Source: Chryseobacterium sp. c4a (GTDB lineage Bacteria > Bacteroidota > Bacteroidia > Flavobacteriales > Weeksellaceae). From it: 64,000 nt of DNA. Below the pieces are notes generated by a model. That model saw only the letters and a program-made list of their open reading frames with translations, did not search any database and had not been told where the DNA came from. The stretch spans positions 186,001-250,000 of the forward strand of contig NZ_WXVU01000002.1 of the NCBI RefSeq assembly GCF_009900745.1, read 5' to 3'. Each line of letters starts with the position of its first letter. Position 1 is the first letter of the stretch. The translations under genes were made by a program, and so were the position numbers. Shown piece after piece: positions 42,250 through 51,452 of this stretch.

Positions 42250-44697
42250 TTGTCATACGCTCAAATTGTTTTACCTCTGAATTTAAAAGGATCCTTTACG
42301 TATAAGGTTCCGGAAGAACTGATGTCTGAAATTCAGCCGGGAATGCGTGTGCTGGTTCCATTTGGTGGAAAGAAAATTTATACCGGAATTGTTTTGGAAC
42401 TTCATGATAATGCTCCGGATAACTTTGTAGCAAAGGATGTCATCAGTATTTTAGATGAAAGACCTATCCTTCCTGAAGAGCAAATCCGTTTTTGGAACTG
42501 GCTTTCCGATTATTATCTGTGTAACCTTGGTGAAATTTACAGATTGGCTTTTCCATCTTCATTAAAACTGGAAAGTGAGACCTATTTAAAATTAAAACCA
42601 GGAGTAGTTGTTGACTTTGAAAATCTGGATGTCAATGAAATGTATTTGGTGCAGGCGCTGGAAGTAAGACAACTAGTCAATCTTACAGATATCGAAGCAT
42701 TCATTCCTAAGAAAGAAATTATTAAAACCATCAATTCTCTGATCGATCTTCAGTATATAGAAATTGATGAGAAAATTGCAGAAAAATATAAGGCTAAAGA
42801 GGTCGCTTATGTAAGAATCAATGATAGTGTTTTAAGCAATCAGAATCTTACAGAAATTCTTTTAAAATTAAATAAAGCCCCTAAACAGAAAGATCTGTTT
42901 CTTCTTATTTTGGAAAAGCAGACTGAAAAACCTGATCTTCATATTAAAAAAGCTGAACTGTTTGAAGATGGCTATTTTGGAAGCTCTCATTTCAAGGCAT
43001 TGTCAGACAAAGGTCTCGTTGAAGAGTATTATATGCAAAAAGATAGGATTGAAAGCTATGAAGGAGAAATTGAAGACCTGGAAGAGCTTTCTGAGGAGCA
43101 GAAAATTGCAAAATCTGAGATTGATGAAGCTTTTGAAGAAGGAAAAAATGTATTGCTTCATGGTGTAACATCATCTGGAAAAACTCATATTTACTTAGAG
43201 AAAATCGAGGAATGTATCAGGGAAGGAAAAAATGTTCTGTTTTTACTGCCTGAAATTTCTCTGACAAAGCAGATTACCCAGAGACTGGAGAAAAAATACG
43301 GTAGACAATTAGGCTTTTATCATCAGAAACTTACAGATTTTGAAAGAGTAGAAGTCTGGCGTAGAATCAGGCAGAATGACATTCGTATTCTTGTAGGAAC
43401 AAGAAATGCTTTGTTTTTACCGTATCAGGACTTAGGACTGATCGTTGTAGATGAAGAACATGATTCAGCGTATAAACCACGAGAAGTTACTCCTTATTTT
43501 AATGCTAAAGATGCTGCGTTGGTGTTGGGTGGTTTATATAAAGCCGGAGTCATTCTGGGCTCAGCAACACCTTCTGTTGAAAGCTATTACAGAGCCAGAA
43601 AAGATAAAATGAAATACATTTTCCTGAACGAAAGATTCGGGAATGTAAGCCTTCCTGAATATGAACTGATTAATTTCAAAGAAGCTCAGGAGTCTAAAAA
43701 CGTATCCGGAAATTTTTCTACAAGGCTTATTGATGCTATCAAGCATACTATTGACGAAAAGAACCAGGCTATCGTTCTTCACAACAGACGTGGTTATGCC
43801 AACGTCATAGAATGTGAGACTTGCGGATATGTCAACTATTGCTCCAATTGTGATGTGGTCATGACGTATCATAAGGCTGCCAATGAAATGAAATGTCATT
43901 ATTGCGGTCAAAGAGCATCCAAGCCGAGAACCTGCCCTAAATGTAACTCCGAAAACCTGAATGAAAGAGGAGTAGGGGTAGAACAAATTCACGAGGAAGT
44001 TTCCAAACTGTTTCCTGAAAATGAGGTAGACAGAATGGATGTAGACTCCATGCGTAAGAAATTTGCCTACGAAAAACTGTATGAGAAAATTGAAGACAGA
44101 GAAACCGATATTGTGGTAGGAACACAGATGATTTCCAAGGGACTCGATTTTGATCATATAGAACTGGTTGCTATTCCTAAAGCTGATTCCTTATTATATG
44201 TACAGGATTTCAGAGCAGAAGAAAGAGCGTATCAATTAATTACTCAGGTTTCGGGAAGAGCCGGAAGAGTTTCCGGGAAAGGTAAAATCCTTATCCAAAC
44301 TTATAATCCTGATCATTCAGTATTTCAGTTGATTAAAATGAATAATCCGGCGAAGATCTATAAATATATCCTTACCGAACGTCAGAAATTCCACTATCCG
44401 CCGTTTACCAAACTGATTATGATCGAACTGAAGCATCGAAGAGATGATAAAGCAGACCGTGCCTCCCAGTTTTTAGGATCTATTCTGAGAAAATACCTTC
44501 CTGAGGAATGTGTTTTAGGGCCGGAAAGGGCTCAGATTGCAAGACTGAATAATTTATATCAGTTCCAGATTTTATTGAAATTACCACGAGGGAAAAACTA
44601 TGAAAAGTTTAAAAGCTTGGTATTGATAAGTCTAAAAGAATTTGATGAAATTACTGCTTATCAAAGCATTAAAAAGGATGTTTTTGTTGATTTTTAA
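42250..44697 (+). CDS. priA: Primosomal replication-restart helicase PriA (TTG start)
   Basis: 815 residues, full length. N-terminal 3'-DNA-binding domain (YAQIVLPLNLKGSFTYKVP), helicase core with Walker A GVTSSGKT (305-312) and DEEH (401-404), and an eight-cysteine zinc region from Cys522 to Cys565 (CETCGYVNYCSNCD..CHYCG..CPKC) inserted before the second helicase lobe (GTQMISKGLDFDH; QVSGRAGR). It restarts stalled replication forks by loading the primosome. An in-frame stop at 42238 precedes family similarity by only four codons and there is no ATG between, so translation must start at the TTG at 42250. Confidence 0.96.
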   Translation: MSYAQIVLPLNLKGSFTYKVPEELMSEIQPGMRVLVPFGGKKIYTGIVLELHDNAPDNFVAKDVISILDERPILPEEQIRFWNWLSDYYLCNLGEIYRLAFPSSLKLESETYLKLKPGVVVDFENLDVNEMYLVQALEVRQLVNLTDIEAFIPKKEIIKTINSLIDLQYIEIDEKIAEKYKAKEVAYVRINDSVLSNQNLTEILLKLNKAPKQKDLFLLILEKQTEKPDLHIKKAELFEDGYFGSSHFKALSDKGLVEEYYMQKDRIESYEGEIEDLEELSEEQKIAKSEIDEAFEEGKNVLLHGVTSSGKTHIYLEKIEECIREGKNVLFLLPEISLTKQITQRLEKKYGRQLGFYHQKLTDFERVEVWRRIRQNDIRILVGTRNALFLPYQDLGLIVVDEEHDSAYKPREVTPYFNAKDAALVLGGLYKAGVILGSATPSVESYYRARKDKMKYIFLNERFGNVSLPEYELINFKEAQESKNVSGNFSTRLIDAIKHTIDEKNQAIVLHNRRGYANVIECETCGYVNYCSNCDVVMTYHKAANEMKCHYCGQRASKPRTCPKCNSENLNERGVGVEQIHEEVSKLFPENEVDRMDVDSMRKKFAYEKLYEKIEDRETDIVVGTQMISKGLDFDHIELVAIPKADSLLYVQDFRAEERAYQLITQVSGRAGRVSGKGKILIQTYNPDHSVFQLIKMNNPAKIYKYILTERQKFHYPPFTKLIMIELKHRRDDKADRASQFLGSILRKYLPEECVLGPERAQIARLNNLYQFQILLKLPRGKNYEKFKSLVLISLKEFDEITAYQSIKKDVFVDF

Positions 44698-44762
44698 CAA
44701 TTTTTAACAAACTTTACACTCTTTTATAAGACCTCTGTGATCCGTTTTATAGCAATAATTTA

Positions 44763-44770
44763 TACTTTTG
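44763..44770 (+). promoter_or_regulatory. -7 box of dacB
   Basis: TACTTTTG, exact TAnnTTTG, about 87 bases before the ATG. Confidence 0.55.
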
Positions 44771-44857
44771 GTCGTTGATTAAGTGTTTGGCTTTCTTATT
44801 GAATGATTTAACTTATCATTTTTTATAGGCTCAAACTATAGAACAAAAAAAGGATAG

Positions 44858-46324
44858 ATGGTAAATTTCAGAAAATATATTTCAAGTGCAGCGGTGTTGG
44901 CTTCCGGTCTTTTCCTGGCTCAATCTACCGTTTCTACTGTTCTTTACTCTCAAAATTACGACAATCAGAAAAACAGCTTAAACCTTCCGTCGCCAGCGAG
45001 CTCGATGGAGAGAAGCGTTTTGTCGGCTAAAGAACTTGTAGACATTAATGTAAACACAATGATGGCGGATCCTGTGCTGAAAAATGCAACCTGGGGATTC
45101 GTGGTGTATGATCCGAAAACGAAGAAAGTAATCTCTTCGTATAATGAAAGCACTCCGCTAGTGCCGGCTTCTACTACAAAATTGCTGACTACAGAAACAG
45201 CGTTAAACCTTCTAGGAGAGAACTATCGTTGGAATACCCAATTGGAGTATTCAGGAACGGTGGATGAAAACGGAACTCTAAATGGCAACCTATATGTGGT
45301 TGGTAGTGGAGACCCTTCTCTTGGAACCAATAAAGCAGGAGCAGGATCTTACAGAGACATTATTTCAGATTTCATAGGTGGACTTTCACGTGAGGGAATC
45401 AGAAAGGTAAATGGTGATATTATCATTCAGACAGCGCTTTTCAAAGGCAATATTGCAATGCTTCCGGAAAATGTTGTATGGCTAGAAAACAATAATTACT
45501 ATTTGCCTGCAGGAACAACCCGTGCCATAAACCCGGCTAATGAAAAACTGATTGTGAAAAAATCAGGATTCTCTACAGAAAAGAAGTTTTTCTATGTTTC
45601 TCCTTACGCTCATCAGATGGTATACGCTGAAAAGTATGATGGGGATGGAATTTTAACAACTAAACTTCCAGATGCTCCAGCTTATTTGGCCAATTCCTTC
45701 AGAACGACATTAGTAAAAAGTGGAATTCCTGTTACTGGGAAAGTTTTCGCTAAGATGACCGATGCAGCGCCGGAAAACAGAAAAATGATCTCTGTATACA
45801 AATCTCCAACTTTAGGTGATATTGTCTATTATACCAATCAGCATAGTGATAATTCATTAGCAGAGGCGTTATTAAGAACTGTTGGATTTCAGAGATTGGG
45901 AGACCAAACATCAGAATCAGGAAGAATGGTGGTGACAGAACACTTGAAAGATGCCGGTTTTGATATGTTGGGTCTAAATTATATTGACGGAAGCGGACTT
46001 TCAAGAAGTAATAATGTAACTCCAATTTCTCAGGTAAAGTTTTTAACTTCTTTAATGGATGAAAAATATTACAGATCTTATTTAACTTCTTTACCTATTG
46101 GCGGACAGTCTGGAACATTAAAAAGAATGTTTCTTGGAACCGGAAACGGACAGGTTTTTGCTAAAACAGGAACTTTAAATAAAGTGAAAACATTAGCAGG
46201 CTATCTGAAGACCAATTCCGGTAAAACACTAGTTTTTTCTTTGATGGTTAATAATTACTCAGGATCAGTAGATATGGTGAAAAAAAGAATGGAAAAAATT
46301 CTTGAACCAGCTCTGGATCTTTAG
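44858..46324 (+). CDS. dacB: D-alanyl-D-alanine carboxypeptidase/endopeptidase (PBP4)
   Basis: 488 residues with a signal peptide (MVNFRKYISSAAVLASGLFLAQ). All three penicillin-binding motifs are present: SxxK as STTK with Ser105 and Lys108, SxN as SDN in HSDNSLAEALLR, and KTG in FAKTGTLNKVKTLAGY. It has the long insert between the first two motifs that defines class C PBPs (DacB/PBP4). It trims or cuts cross-links in peptidoglycan in the periplasm. Located downstream of priA with its own promoter; the terminator after it carries the next gene's promoter at its edge. Confidence 0.94.
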   Translation: MVNFRKYISSAAVLASGLFLAQSTVSTVLYSQNYDNQKNSLNLPSPASSMERSVLSAKELVDINVNTMMADPVLKNATWGFVVYDPKTKKVISSYNESTPLVPASTTKLLTTETALNLLGENYRWNTQLEYSGTVDENGTLNGNLYVVGSGDPSLGTNKAGAGSYRDIISDFIGGLSREGIRKVNGDIIIQTALFKGNIAMLPENVVWLENNNYYLPAGTTRAINPANEKLIVKKSGFSTEKKFFYVSPYAHQMVYAEKYDGDGILTTKLPDAPAYLANSFRTTLVKSGIPVTGKVFAKMTDAAPENRKMISVYKSPTLGDIVYYTNQHSDNSLAEALLRTVGFQRLGDQTSESGRMVVTEHLKDAGFDMLGLNYIDGSGLSRSNNVTPISQVKFLTSLMDEKYYRSYLTSLPIGGQSGTLKRMFLGTGNGQVFAKTGTLNKVKTLAGYLKTNSGKTLVFSLMVNNYSGSVDMVKKRMEKILEPALDL

Positions 46325-46349
46325 ACTTAGTTTATTTTATATATTATAA

Positions 46350-46382
46350 AAACCTTTTAATCAATGATTAAGAGGTTTTTTT
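46350..46382 (+). terminator. Terminator of dacB
   Basis: 13-bp stem AAACCTTTTAATC / GATTAAGAGGTTT (one G-T pair), AAT loop, then eight T's that run straight into the next gene's -7 box. Confidence 0.88.
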
Positions 46383-46390
46383 TATATTTG
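46383..46390 (+). promoter_or_regulatory. -7 box of the M1 aminopeptidase gene
   Basis: TATATTTG, exact TAnnTTTG, directly after the dacB terminator's T tract and 21 bases before the ATG at 46412. Confidence 0.75.
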
Positions 46391-46411
46391 AATACTGCAA
46401 TATTCCTACCT

Positions 46412-48346
46412 ATGAAAAAAATATACCTTCTGATGCTGTTTTTATTGATAATTCAGCAGGGCTACAGTCAAAAGCAAGACCATAATATTGAAATGAAAGG
46501 ATTGGTGAAAAAAGAAATGAAATCTTTTACCAAGAAAATGTCAGTTGGGAACATAAACCCGAATACCCTAAATTATGATCTGCAGTATCAAAGGATGGAT
46601 CTAAGTATTGATCCTGCCGTTTACTCTGTTTCCGGATCTGTGACTTCTCATTTTAAAACGAATCAGAGCATGGGAAGTATTTATTTTGATCTTTCTAATA
46701 TGATTACGGTTTCTCAGGTTCAATATCATGGCAGCAGCATTCCGTTTCAGCAGTTGCCTACTAAAGAAATTAAAATAGATTTTCCAGCTTCTATTTCTGC
46801 AAGCACCTTGGATTCGTTGACAATTCATTATTCAGGCGCTCCGGATTCGGCGAATGGGACTGTTATGGTAGGAAGTCAGGGAGCCGGCATACCTGTTTTT
46901 TCTACCTTAAGTGAACCTTATGGAGCACAAGATTGGTTTCCTACCAAGCAAAGTCTGAATGATAAGATTGAAAGATTTGATTTTAAAATTACTACACCCT
47001 CTCAATACAGCGTAGCGGCTAATGGAAAACTGATGTCTGAAATCGTGTCATCCACTACCGGGAAGAAGCTTACTTTTTGGAGAACCATGTATCCTACTGC
47101 GGCTTACCTTATTGCTTTGTCGATTACCAATTTTGCTAAACAAAACTCTACTATCGGAAATCCTCCATTTCCATTTGTCAATTATATCTATCCGGGAACT
47201 GCCGGAGATCCGGTAAAAGTATCTACTATTGAATGGACAAAACAAATAATGGAAACTTTTGAAACCTATTTTGGGCCTTATCCTTTCCGTGATGAAAAAT
47301 ATGGACACATGGAATACCTGAATGGCGGTGGAATGGAGCATCAGACCATGTCTTCTATGAGTGGATGGACTAAAGGTCTTATTGCTCATGAACTTACTCA
47401 TCAATGGTTTGGAGATAAAGTCACCTGTGGGAAATGGAATGATATATGGCTGAATGAAGGTTTTGCTACTTTTGGAGAGCATTTAGCCAATGAAAAGCTG
47501 ATCATGAACAACAGTGAGTTTATGAACTATCTAAATGGTCAGAAGAACTATATTACTGGGAGTGTAGGCGGAGCTACTTATGTTCCGGATGCACAGCTTA
47601 TCAATGAAAACAGGATTTTTGACAGCAGGCTAAGCTATGCAAAAGGAGGCTATATTGTAAGAATGATAAAATGGATTTTAGGAGATAATGTCTTTTATCA
47701 GGCACTTAAGGACTATCATGCAAGGCCGGCATTGGCTTACAACTATGTTAAAACAGAAGATTTCAATGCTTCTTTACTTCAATCTACCGGAAAAGATTTT
47801 ACAGAATTTTTTAAAGACTGGGTATATGGAGAAGGATATCCAATCTACGCCATAAAGTGGAAACAGACGGGAAATCAAATTACATTTAAGGTATCTCAGA
47901 CACAAAGCAGCCCTACAGTAAGCTTTTTTGAAATGCCCTTACCTGTAAAAGTTACCGGAACAGGTAGCCAGACGGCTTATTTAGTGTTGAATAATACGTT
48001 CAATAACCAATATTTTACTGAAAATTTATCATTTCCTGTAGCCAATATTCAGTTTAATTATGAATATCAAATTTTAGAAAAAAATTCTACTGTGGCACAG
48101 GATAATAGCTTGAGTGTCTCTGAAATAGAAAAAGATGACTTTGCTTTATATCCTAATCCTGCCCAAAATGAGCTCTATGTGAAAGGGATTGATAGGGAAT
48201 CTGAATATTCTATTCATGGGATTGATGGAAAATTGATAAGAAAATCAGTATTCATGCCTGGTAAAGCCATTTCAATAGGAGCGCTTGTTCCAGGAGCCTA
48301 TATCTTTACAGTGAATGAAAAGCATATAAAATTCATCAAACATTAA
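46412..48346 (+). CDS. Secreted M1-family metallopeptidase with T9SS sorting domain
   Basis: 644 residues. Signal peptide (MKKIYLLMLFLLIIQQGYSQ), N-terminal beta domain (YDLQYQRMDLSIDPAVYSVSGSVT), catalytic domain with the exopeptidase loop GGGMEHQTM, HELTH at residues 326-330 and the distal zinc ligand in NEGFAT, and a C-terminal type A sorting domain (LYPNPAQNELYV) ending IKFIKH. It removes N-terminal amino acids from peptides outside the cell, downstream of endoproteases such as the M36 pair. The start at 46412 is chosen over 46364 because the -7 box at 46383 lies between them and the signal peptide begins there. The usual GAMEN loop is changed to GGMEH. Confidence 0.92.
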   Translation: MKKIYLLMLFLLIIQQGYSQKQDHNIEMKGLVKKEMKSFTKKMSVGNINPNTLNYDLQYQRMDLSIDPAVYSVSGSVTSHFKTNQSMGSIYFDLSNMITVSQVQYHGSSIPFQQLPTKEIKIDFPASISASTLDSLTIHYSGAPDSANGTVMVGSQGAGIPVFSTLSEPYGAQDWFPTKQSLNDKIERFDFKITTPSQYSVAANGKLMSEIVSSTTGKKLTFWRTMYPTAAYLIALSITNFAKQNSTIGNPPFPFVNYIYPGTAGDPVKVSTIEWTKQIMETFETYFGPYPFRDEKYGHMEYLNGGGMEHQTMSSMSGWTKGLIAHELTHQWFGDKVTCGKWNDIWLNEGFATFGEHLANEKLIMNNSEFMNYLNGQKNYITGSVGGATYVPDAQLINENRIFDSRLSYAKGGYIVRMIKWILGDNVFYQALKDYHARPALAYNYVKTEDFNASLLQSTGKDFTEFFKDWVYGEGYPIYAIKWKQTGNQITFKVSQTQSSPTVSFFEMPLPVKVTGTGSQTAYLVLNNTFNNQYFTENLSFPVANIQFNYEYQILEKNSTVAQDNSLSVSEIEKDDFALYPNPAQNELYVKGIDRESEYSIHGIDGKLIRKSVFMPGKAISIGALVPGAYIFTVNEKHIKFIKH

Positions 48347-48363
48347 ATACCATTTTATAATAT

Positions 48364-48392
48364 AAAAAGCTTTCAAATTTGAAAGCTTTTTT
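48364..48392. terminator. Bidirectional terminator overlapping the cupin stop codon
   Basis: Perfect palindrome AAAAAGCTTTCAAA / TTTGAAAGCTTTTT. The minus-strand stop codon (48373-48375) lies in the left arm. Confidence 0.88.
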
Positions 48393-49251
48393 GTTTACTG
48401 AAGGCTTTTGCGCCTCTTCTATTGGCTGTCTTTACTTTGTATTTAAACCATTTTTCTTTAAAGAGATTCCGCATGATATTGTCAAAATTTCGTGTAATAA
48501 CAAGGTTTTTAAAACCACGCCATTTTTCAAGTGCACTTGATGGCAGGGCTCTTACGGATATAGAATATCCTCCGGTTTCATATTGTATATAATGCCACCA
48601 TCCGGATGGGATGTAAAGGGTTTCACCAGGATGAATAACTGCTTCATAACCGTTTAAGTAAAGCAGGGCAGGGTATTGCCTATAATCAGGGTTTTTAATA
48701 TTCGGTAAGCTGTGGAAATTGTAAGGTAATTTATACATCAGATCAGATTGTTCCCAGGGAAACAGCCAGATTCGTTTAATTCCTTCAAATTGGGTAATAA
48801 AAACATGCGACATATCGATATCAATATGGTTTCTTGTAGCAGAACCCTGACCTCCGAAAAACATAAAGGGAAGCCATTTTAATATTTTGCCATTAGTAAC
48901 ATCATTGTAAATAATATCATTTTTGAGTTCAGGTTTTATACTTAATAGATTAAATAAAAACAGCCGATGCTCAGTAGGAGTAGAGTGTATAAGATCAAGA
49001 TATTCAGAGAAAGTTGTCTGTGCAATAGGCTGGCTCGCCACTCTGTCCATAGAATCCATTTCACTGCCGTATATATCTACTTTTTGTTGGCCTGCTATTT
49101 CTTTGAAATATTCATAGTTCCACTTTTGGAATGCCGGGCTTTCGGGATCTACAAAGTCTTCGATAATAATAGGGATCTGAGGTTTCATGTGGTTATTGAT
49201 AAAGTTTCTTGAAACGAGTTTCTTTGTTTTCTTTACTGGAGTCAATTGCAT
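48373..49251 (-). CDS. JmjC-like cupin protein (Cupin_8), probable Fe(II)/2-oxoglutarate oxygenase
   Basis: 292 residues, no signal peptide. The N-terminal half has PIIIEDFVDPESPAFQKWNYEYFKE and the JmjC-type double-stranded beta helix follows: metal ligands in RNHIDIDMSH (HxD) and the distal His in HPGETLYIPSGWWHYI, with the characteristic GETLYIPSGWWH. It belongs to the FIH-like group that hydroxylates proteins or small molecules; the substrate is unknown. A basic tail ends it. The promoter carries a 30-bp element nearly identical to one downstream of the Rrf2 gene 10 kb away, so it is probably an Rrf2 target, perhaps related to sulfur or redox status. Confidence 0.88.
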   Translation of the reverse strand: MQLTPVKKTKKLVSRNFINNHMKPQIPIIIEDFVDPESPAFQKWNYEYFKEIAGQQKVDIYGSEMDSMDRVASQPIAQTTFSEYLDLIHSTPTEHRLFLFNLLSIKPELKNDIIYNDVTNGKILKWLPFMFFGGQGSATRNHIDIDMSHVFITQFEGIKRIWLFPWEQSDLMYKLPYNFHSLPNIKNPDYRQYPALLYLNGYEAVIHPGETLYIPSGWWHYIQYETGGYSISVRALPSSALEKWRGFKNLVITRNFDNIMRNLFKEKWFKYKVKTANRRGAKAFSKQKSFQI

Positions 49252-49267
49252 ATTCAGAAATTTTAAA

Positions 49268-49305
49268 CAAATATAAATATTATCCTACTAAATTAGTAGA
49301 CTAAT
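49268..49305 (-). promoter_or_regulatory. Rrf2-type operator and -7 box of the cupin gene
   Basis: Operator at 49276-49305 with core CTACTAAATTAGTAG (7-bp arms around one base, 49285-49299). On the minus strand it is followed at once by TATATTTG (49275-49268), an exact -7 box 16 bases before the ATG. It matches 59852-59881 in inverted orientation at 28 of 30 positions. Confidence 0.8.
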
Positions 49306-49409
49306 AATGTTAAAAAAGAAGCTGAAGATCAAATTTTAGAATTAAGCTTATAAAACGTGTTATTTTACTGCCTTTTTAGTAAATTAGCGCATCTAAAAAA
49401 TTACTAAAA

Positions 49410-50606
49410 ATGATTTCTGAAAAATACCTACAACATTTACAGAACGAACTTCAAAATATTGAGAACGACGGACTTTACAAAAGAGAAAGAATCATCACTT
49501 CTCAGCAGAGTGCAGAAATTGAAGCGAATGGAAAAAAGCTTTTGAACTTCTGTGCCAATAATTATCTTGGATTATCCAACAATCCGGAGGTGATGAAAGC
49601 TTCTCAGGATATGATTCAGTCTCATGGATACGGAATGTCATCGGTACGTTTCATCTGTGGAACTCAGGATATTCACAAAGATTTAGAGAAGAAGATCGCG
49701 GATTTCTTAGGACTTGAGGATACAATTCTTTACGCCGCAGCTTTTGATGCTAACGGAGGTGTTTTTGAACCTTTATTTACTGAAGAGGATGCTATTATTT
49801 CAGATGAGTTGAACCACGCTTCCATCATTGATGGAGTACGTCTTTGCAAGGCAGCAAGATATCGTTATAAGAACAACAATATGGAGGATCTTGAAGCACA
49901 ATTAATCGCTGCTTCAGAAAAGAATCACCGTTTTAAAATTATTGTAACGGATGGAGTGTTCTCTATGGATGGGATTGTAGCGGATCTGAAAGGAGTTTGT
50001 GATCTTGCAGATAAGTATGATGCATTGGTAATGGTTGATGATTCTCATGCAACAGGATTTATCGGGAAAACAGGAAGAGGAACTCATGAAGCGAATGAAG
50101 TAATGGGAAGAGTAGATATTATTACTTCTACATTAGGAAAAGCTTTAGGAGGTGCTTTAGGAGGATTTACTTCCGGTAAAAAAGAGATCATTGATATGCT
50201 AAGACAGCGTTCTCGTCCTTATTTATTCTCGAACTCGTTAGCGCCAGGAATTGTAGGAGCTGCTTTGAAGGTATTGGATATGATTTCTGATAATACTTCA
50301 CTTCGTGATCAGGTAATGGAAAATGCAGAATACTTCAGAACGGAAATGAAAGCTAAAGGCTTTGATATTCCTGATGGAGATGCTGCTATTGTTCCGGTAA
50401 TGCTTTATGATGCACCACTTTCTCAGAAAATGGCTGAAAAGCTTATGGATGAAGGAATCTATGTAATCGGATTCTTCTATCCTGTAGTACCAAAAGGAAA
50501 AGCAAGAATCAGAGTTCAATTATCTGCTGCTCACACAAAAGAGCATTTGGATAAAGCTATTGCTGCTTTTGAAAAAGTAGGAAAAGAATTGGGAGTGATC
50601 TCTTAA
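49410..50606 (+). CDS. kbl: Glycine C-acetyltransferase (2-amino-3-ketobutyrate CoA ligase)
   Basis: 398 residues, a PLP alpha-oxoamine synthase. Markers: [55 protein letters not shown] and the PLP lysine Lys244 in [12 protein letters not shown], the same residue number as in E. coli Kbl. It interconverts glycine plus acetyl-CoA with 2-amino-3-ketobutyrate in threonine breakdown. The FICGTQ motif favours Kbl over BioF or serine palmitoyltransferase. No tdh gene is adjacent. A near-consensus -7 box TAAATTAG (49380-49387) lies 22 bases upstream. Confidence 0.94.
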   Translation: MISEKYLQHLQNELQNIENDGLYKRERIITSQQSAEIEANGKKLLNFCANNYLGLSNNPEVMKASQDMIQSHGYGMSSVRFICGTQDIHKDLEKKIADFLGLEDTILYAAAFDANGGVFEPLFTEEDAIISDELNHASIIDGVRLCKAARYRYKNNNMEDLEAQLIAASEKNHRFKIIVTDGVFSMDGIVADLKGVCDLADKYDALVMVDDSHATGFIGKTGRGTHEANEVMGRVDIITSTLGKALGGALGGFTSGKKEIIDMLRQRSRPYLFSNSLAPGIVGAALKVLDMISDNTSLRDQVMENAEYFRTEMKAKGFDIPDGDAAIVPVMLYDAPLSQKMAEKLMDEGIYVIGFFYPVVPKGKARIRVQLSAAHTKEHLDKAIAAFEKVGKELGVIS

Positions 50607-50639
50607 TTTCTGAGTTGAATACAATCAATACAATATAAT

Positions 50640-50684
50640 CTTCGGCTCGGGGTGGCAAAGCCACCCCGAGCCGAAGTATTTTTA
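50640..50684 (+). terminator. Very strong GC-rich terminator of kbl
   Basis: Perfect 17-bp stem (50640-50656 with 50660-50676; arm starts CTTCGGCTCGGGG) around AAA, then TATTTTTAT. It is far more GC-rich than its surroundings. Confidence 0.9.
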
Positions 50685-50817
50685 TATAAATACATGGGGT
50701 GACTGCTTGAAAATAGTTAAAAACTTCATGGTTTAACGGATATTTTTGTCCATTTGTTATTTATAGTATAATTTCCTGATCAAAAGAAAATTATTTTTAA
50801 AAATTATATAATAAGCT

Positions 50818-50825
50818 TATCTTTG
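50818..50825 (+). promoter_or_regulatory. -7 box of hemJ
   Basis: TATCTTTG, exact TAnnTTTG, 17 bases before the ATG. Confidence 0.75.
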
Positions 50826-50842
50826 CTGTTAATTTTTTCTGA

Positions 50843-51394
50843 ATGCTTTATACAATCATCAAAGCGCTGCACATCATTTTTATGGTAAGTTATTTTGCGG
50901 GAATTTTTTATCTCGTAAGAATTTTCGTTTACTATAAAGACACTGATGAATTTCCTGAAGAAAAAAAGAAAATTTTGAGGGAGCAGTATACATTTATGGC
51001 CAGAAGGCTGTGGAATATTATCACCGTGCCTGCCGGAGTGATCATGGTAGTATGTGGATTGATTATGATCTTTTTAAATCCGGGGCTGATGAAAATGGGT
51101 TGGTTTCATTTAAAACTGACTTTTCTGATCGGACTTGCCATTTATCACTATTGGTGCTGGAAAAAAGTACTGAAACTAAAAGAATTAAACGGAAATACTT
51201 TGGAAACAGCTAACATCAAACTGAGGCAGGCAAATGAAATTGCTACCTTCATTTTATTCCTGGTGGTGTTTACCGTAATCCTGAAATCGATGGTTCTTGA
51301 ATATTGGTGGCAATTAATTGCAGGATTTTTCGTTCTTGTATTTCTGATCATGATGACCGTAAAACTTGTTAATAAGAATAAAAAAAAGAAATAA
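50843..51394 (+). CDS. hemJ: HemJ-type protoporphyrinogen oxidase (CopD-like, UPF0093)
   Basis: 183 residues, four to five membrane segments. The N terminus LYTIIKALHIIFMVSYFAGIFYLVRIFVYY carries the conserved histidine (His10) and arginine of the family; GWFHLKLTFLIGLAIYHYWCWK and LRQANEIATFILFLVVFTVI follow. HemJ oxidises protoporphyrinogen IX to protoporphyrin IX in the inner membrane for heme synthesis. It is transcribed from its own promoter. The gldF gene starts 58 bases downstream with no terminator between, so read-through is possible. Confidence 0.88.
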   Translation: MLYTIIKALHIIFMVSYFAGIFYLVRIFVYYKDTDEFPEEKKKILREQYTFMARRLWNIITVPAGVIMVVCGLIMIFLNPGLMKMGWFHLKLTFLIGLAIYHYWCWKKVLKLKELNGNTLETANIKLRQANEIATFILFLVVFTVILKSMVLEYWWQLIAGFFVLVFLIMMTVKLVNKNKKKK

Positions 51395-51452
51395 TGGTGG
51401 AAGTAAAGAAGGTCATCATACCGCTTTATTTTTTACATTTTACTAAAAAACT

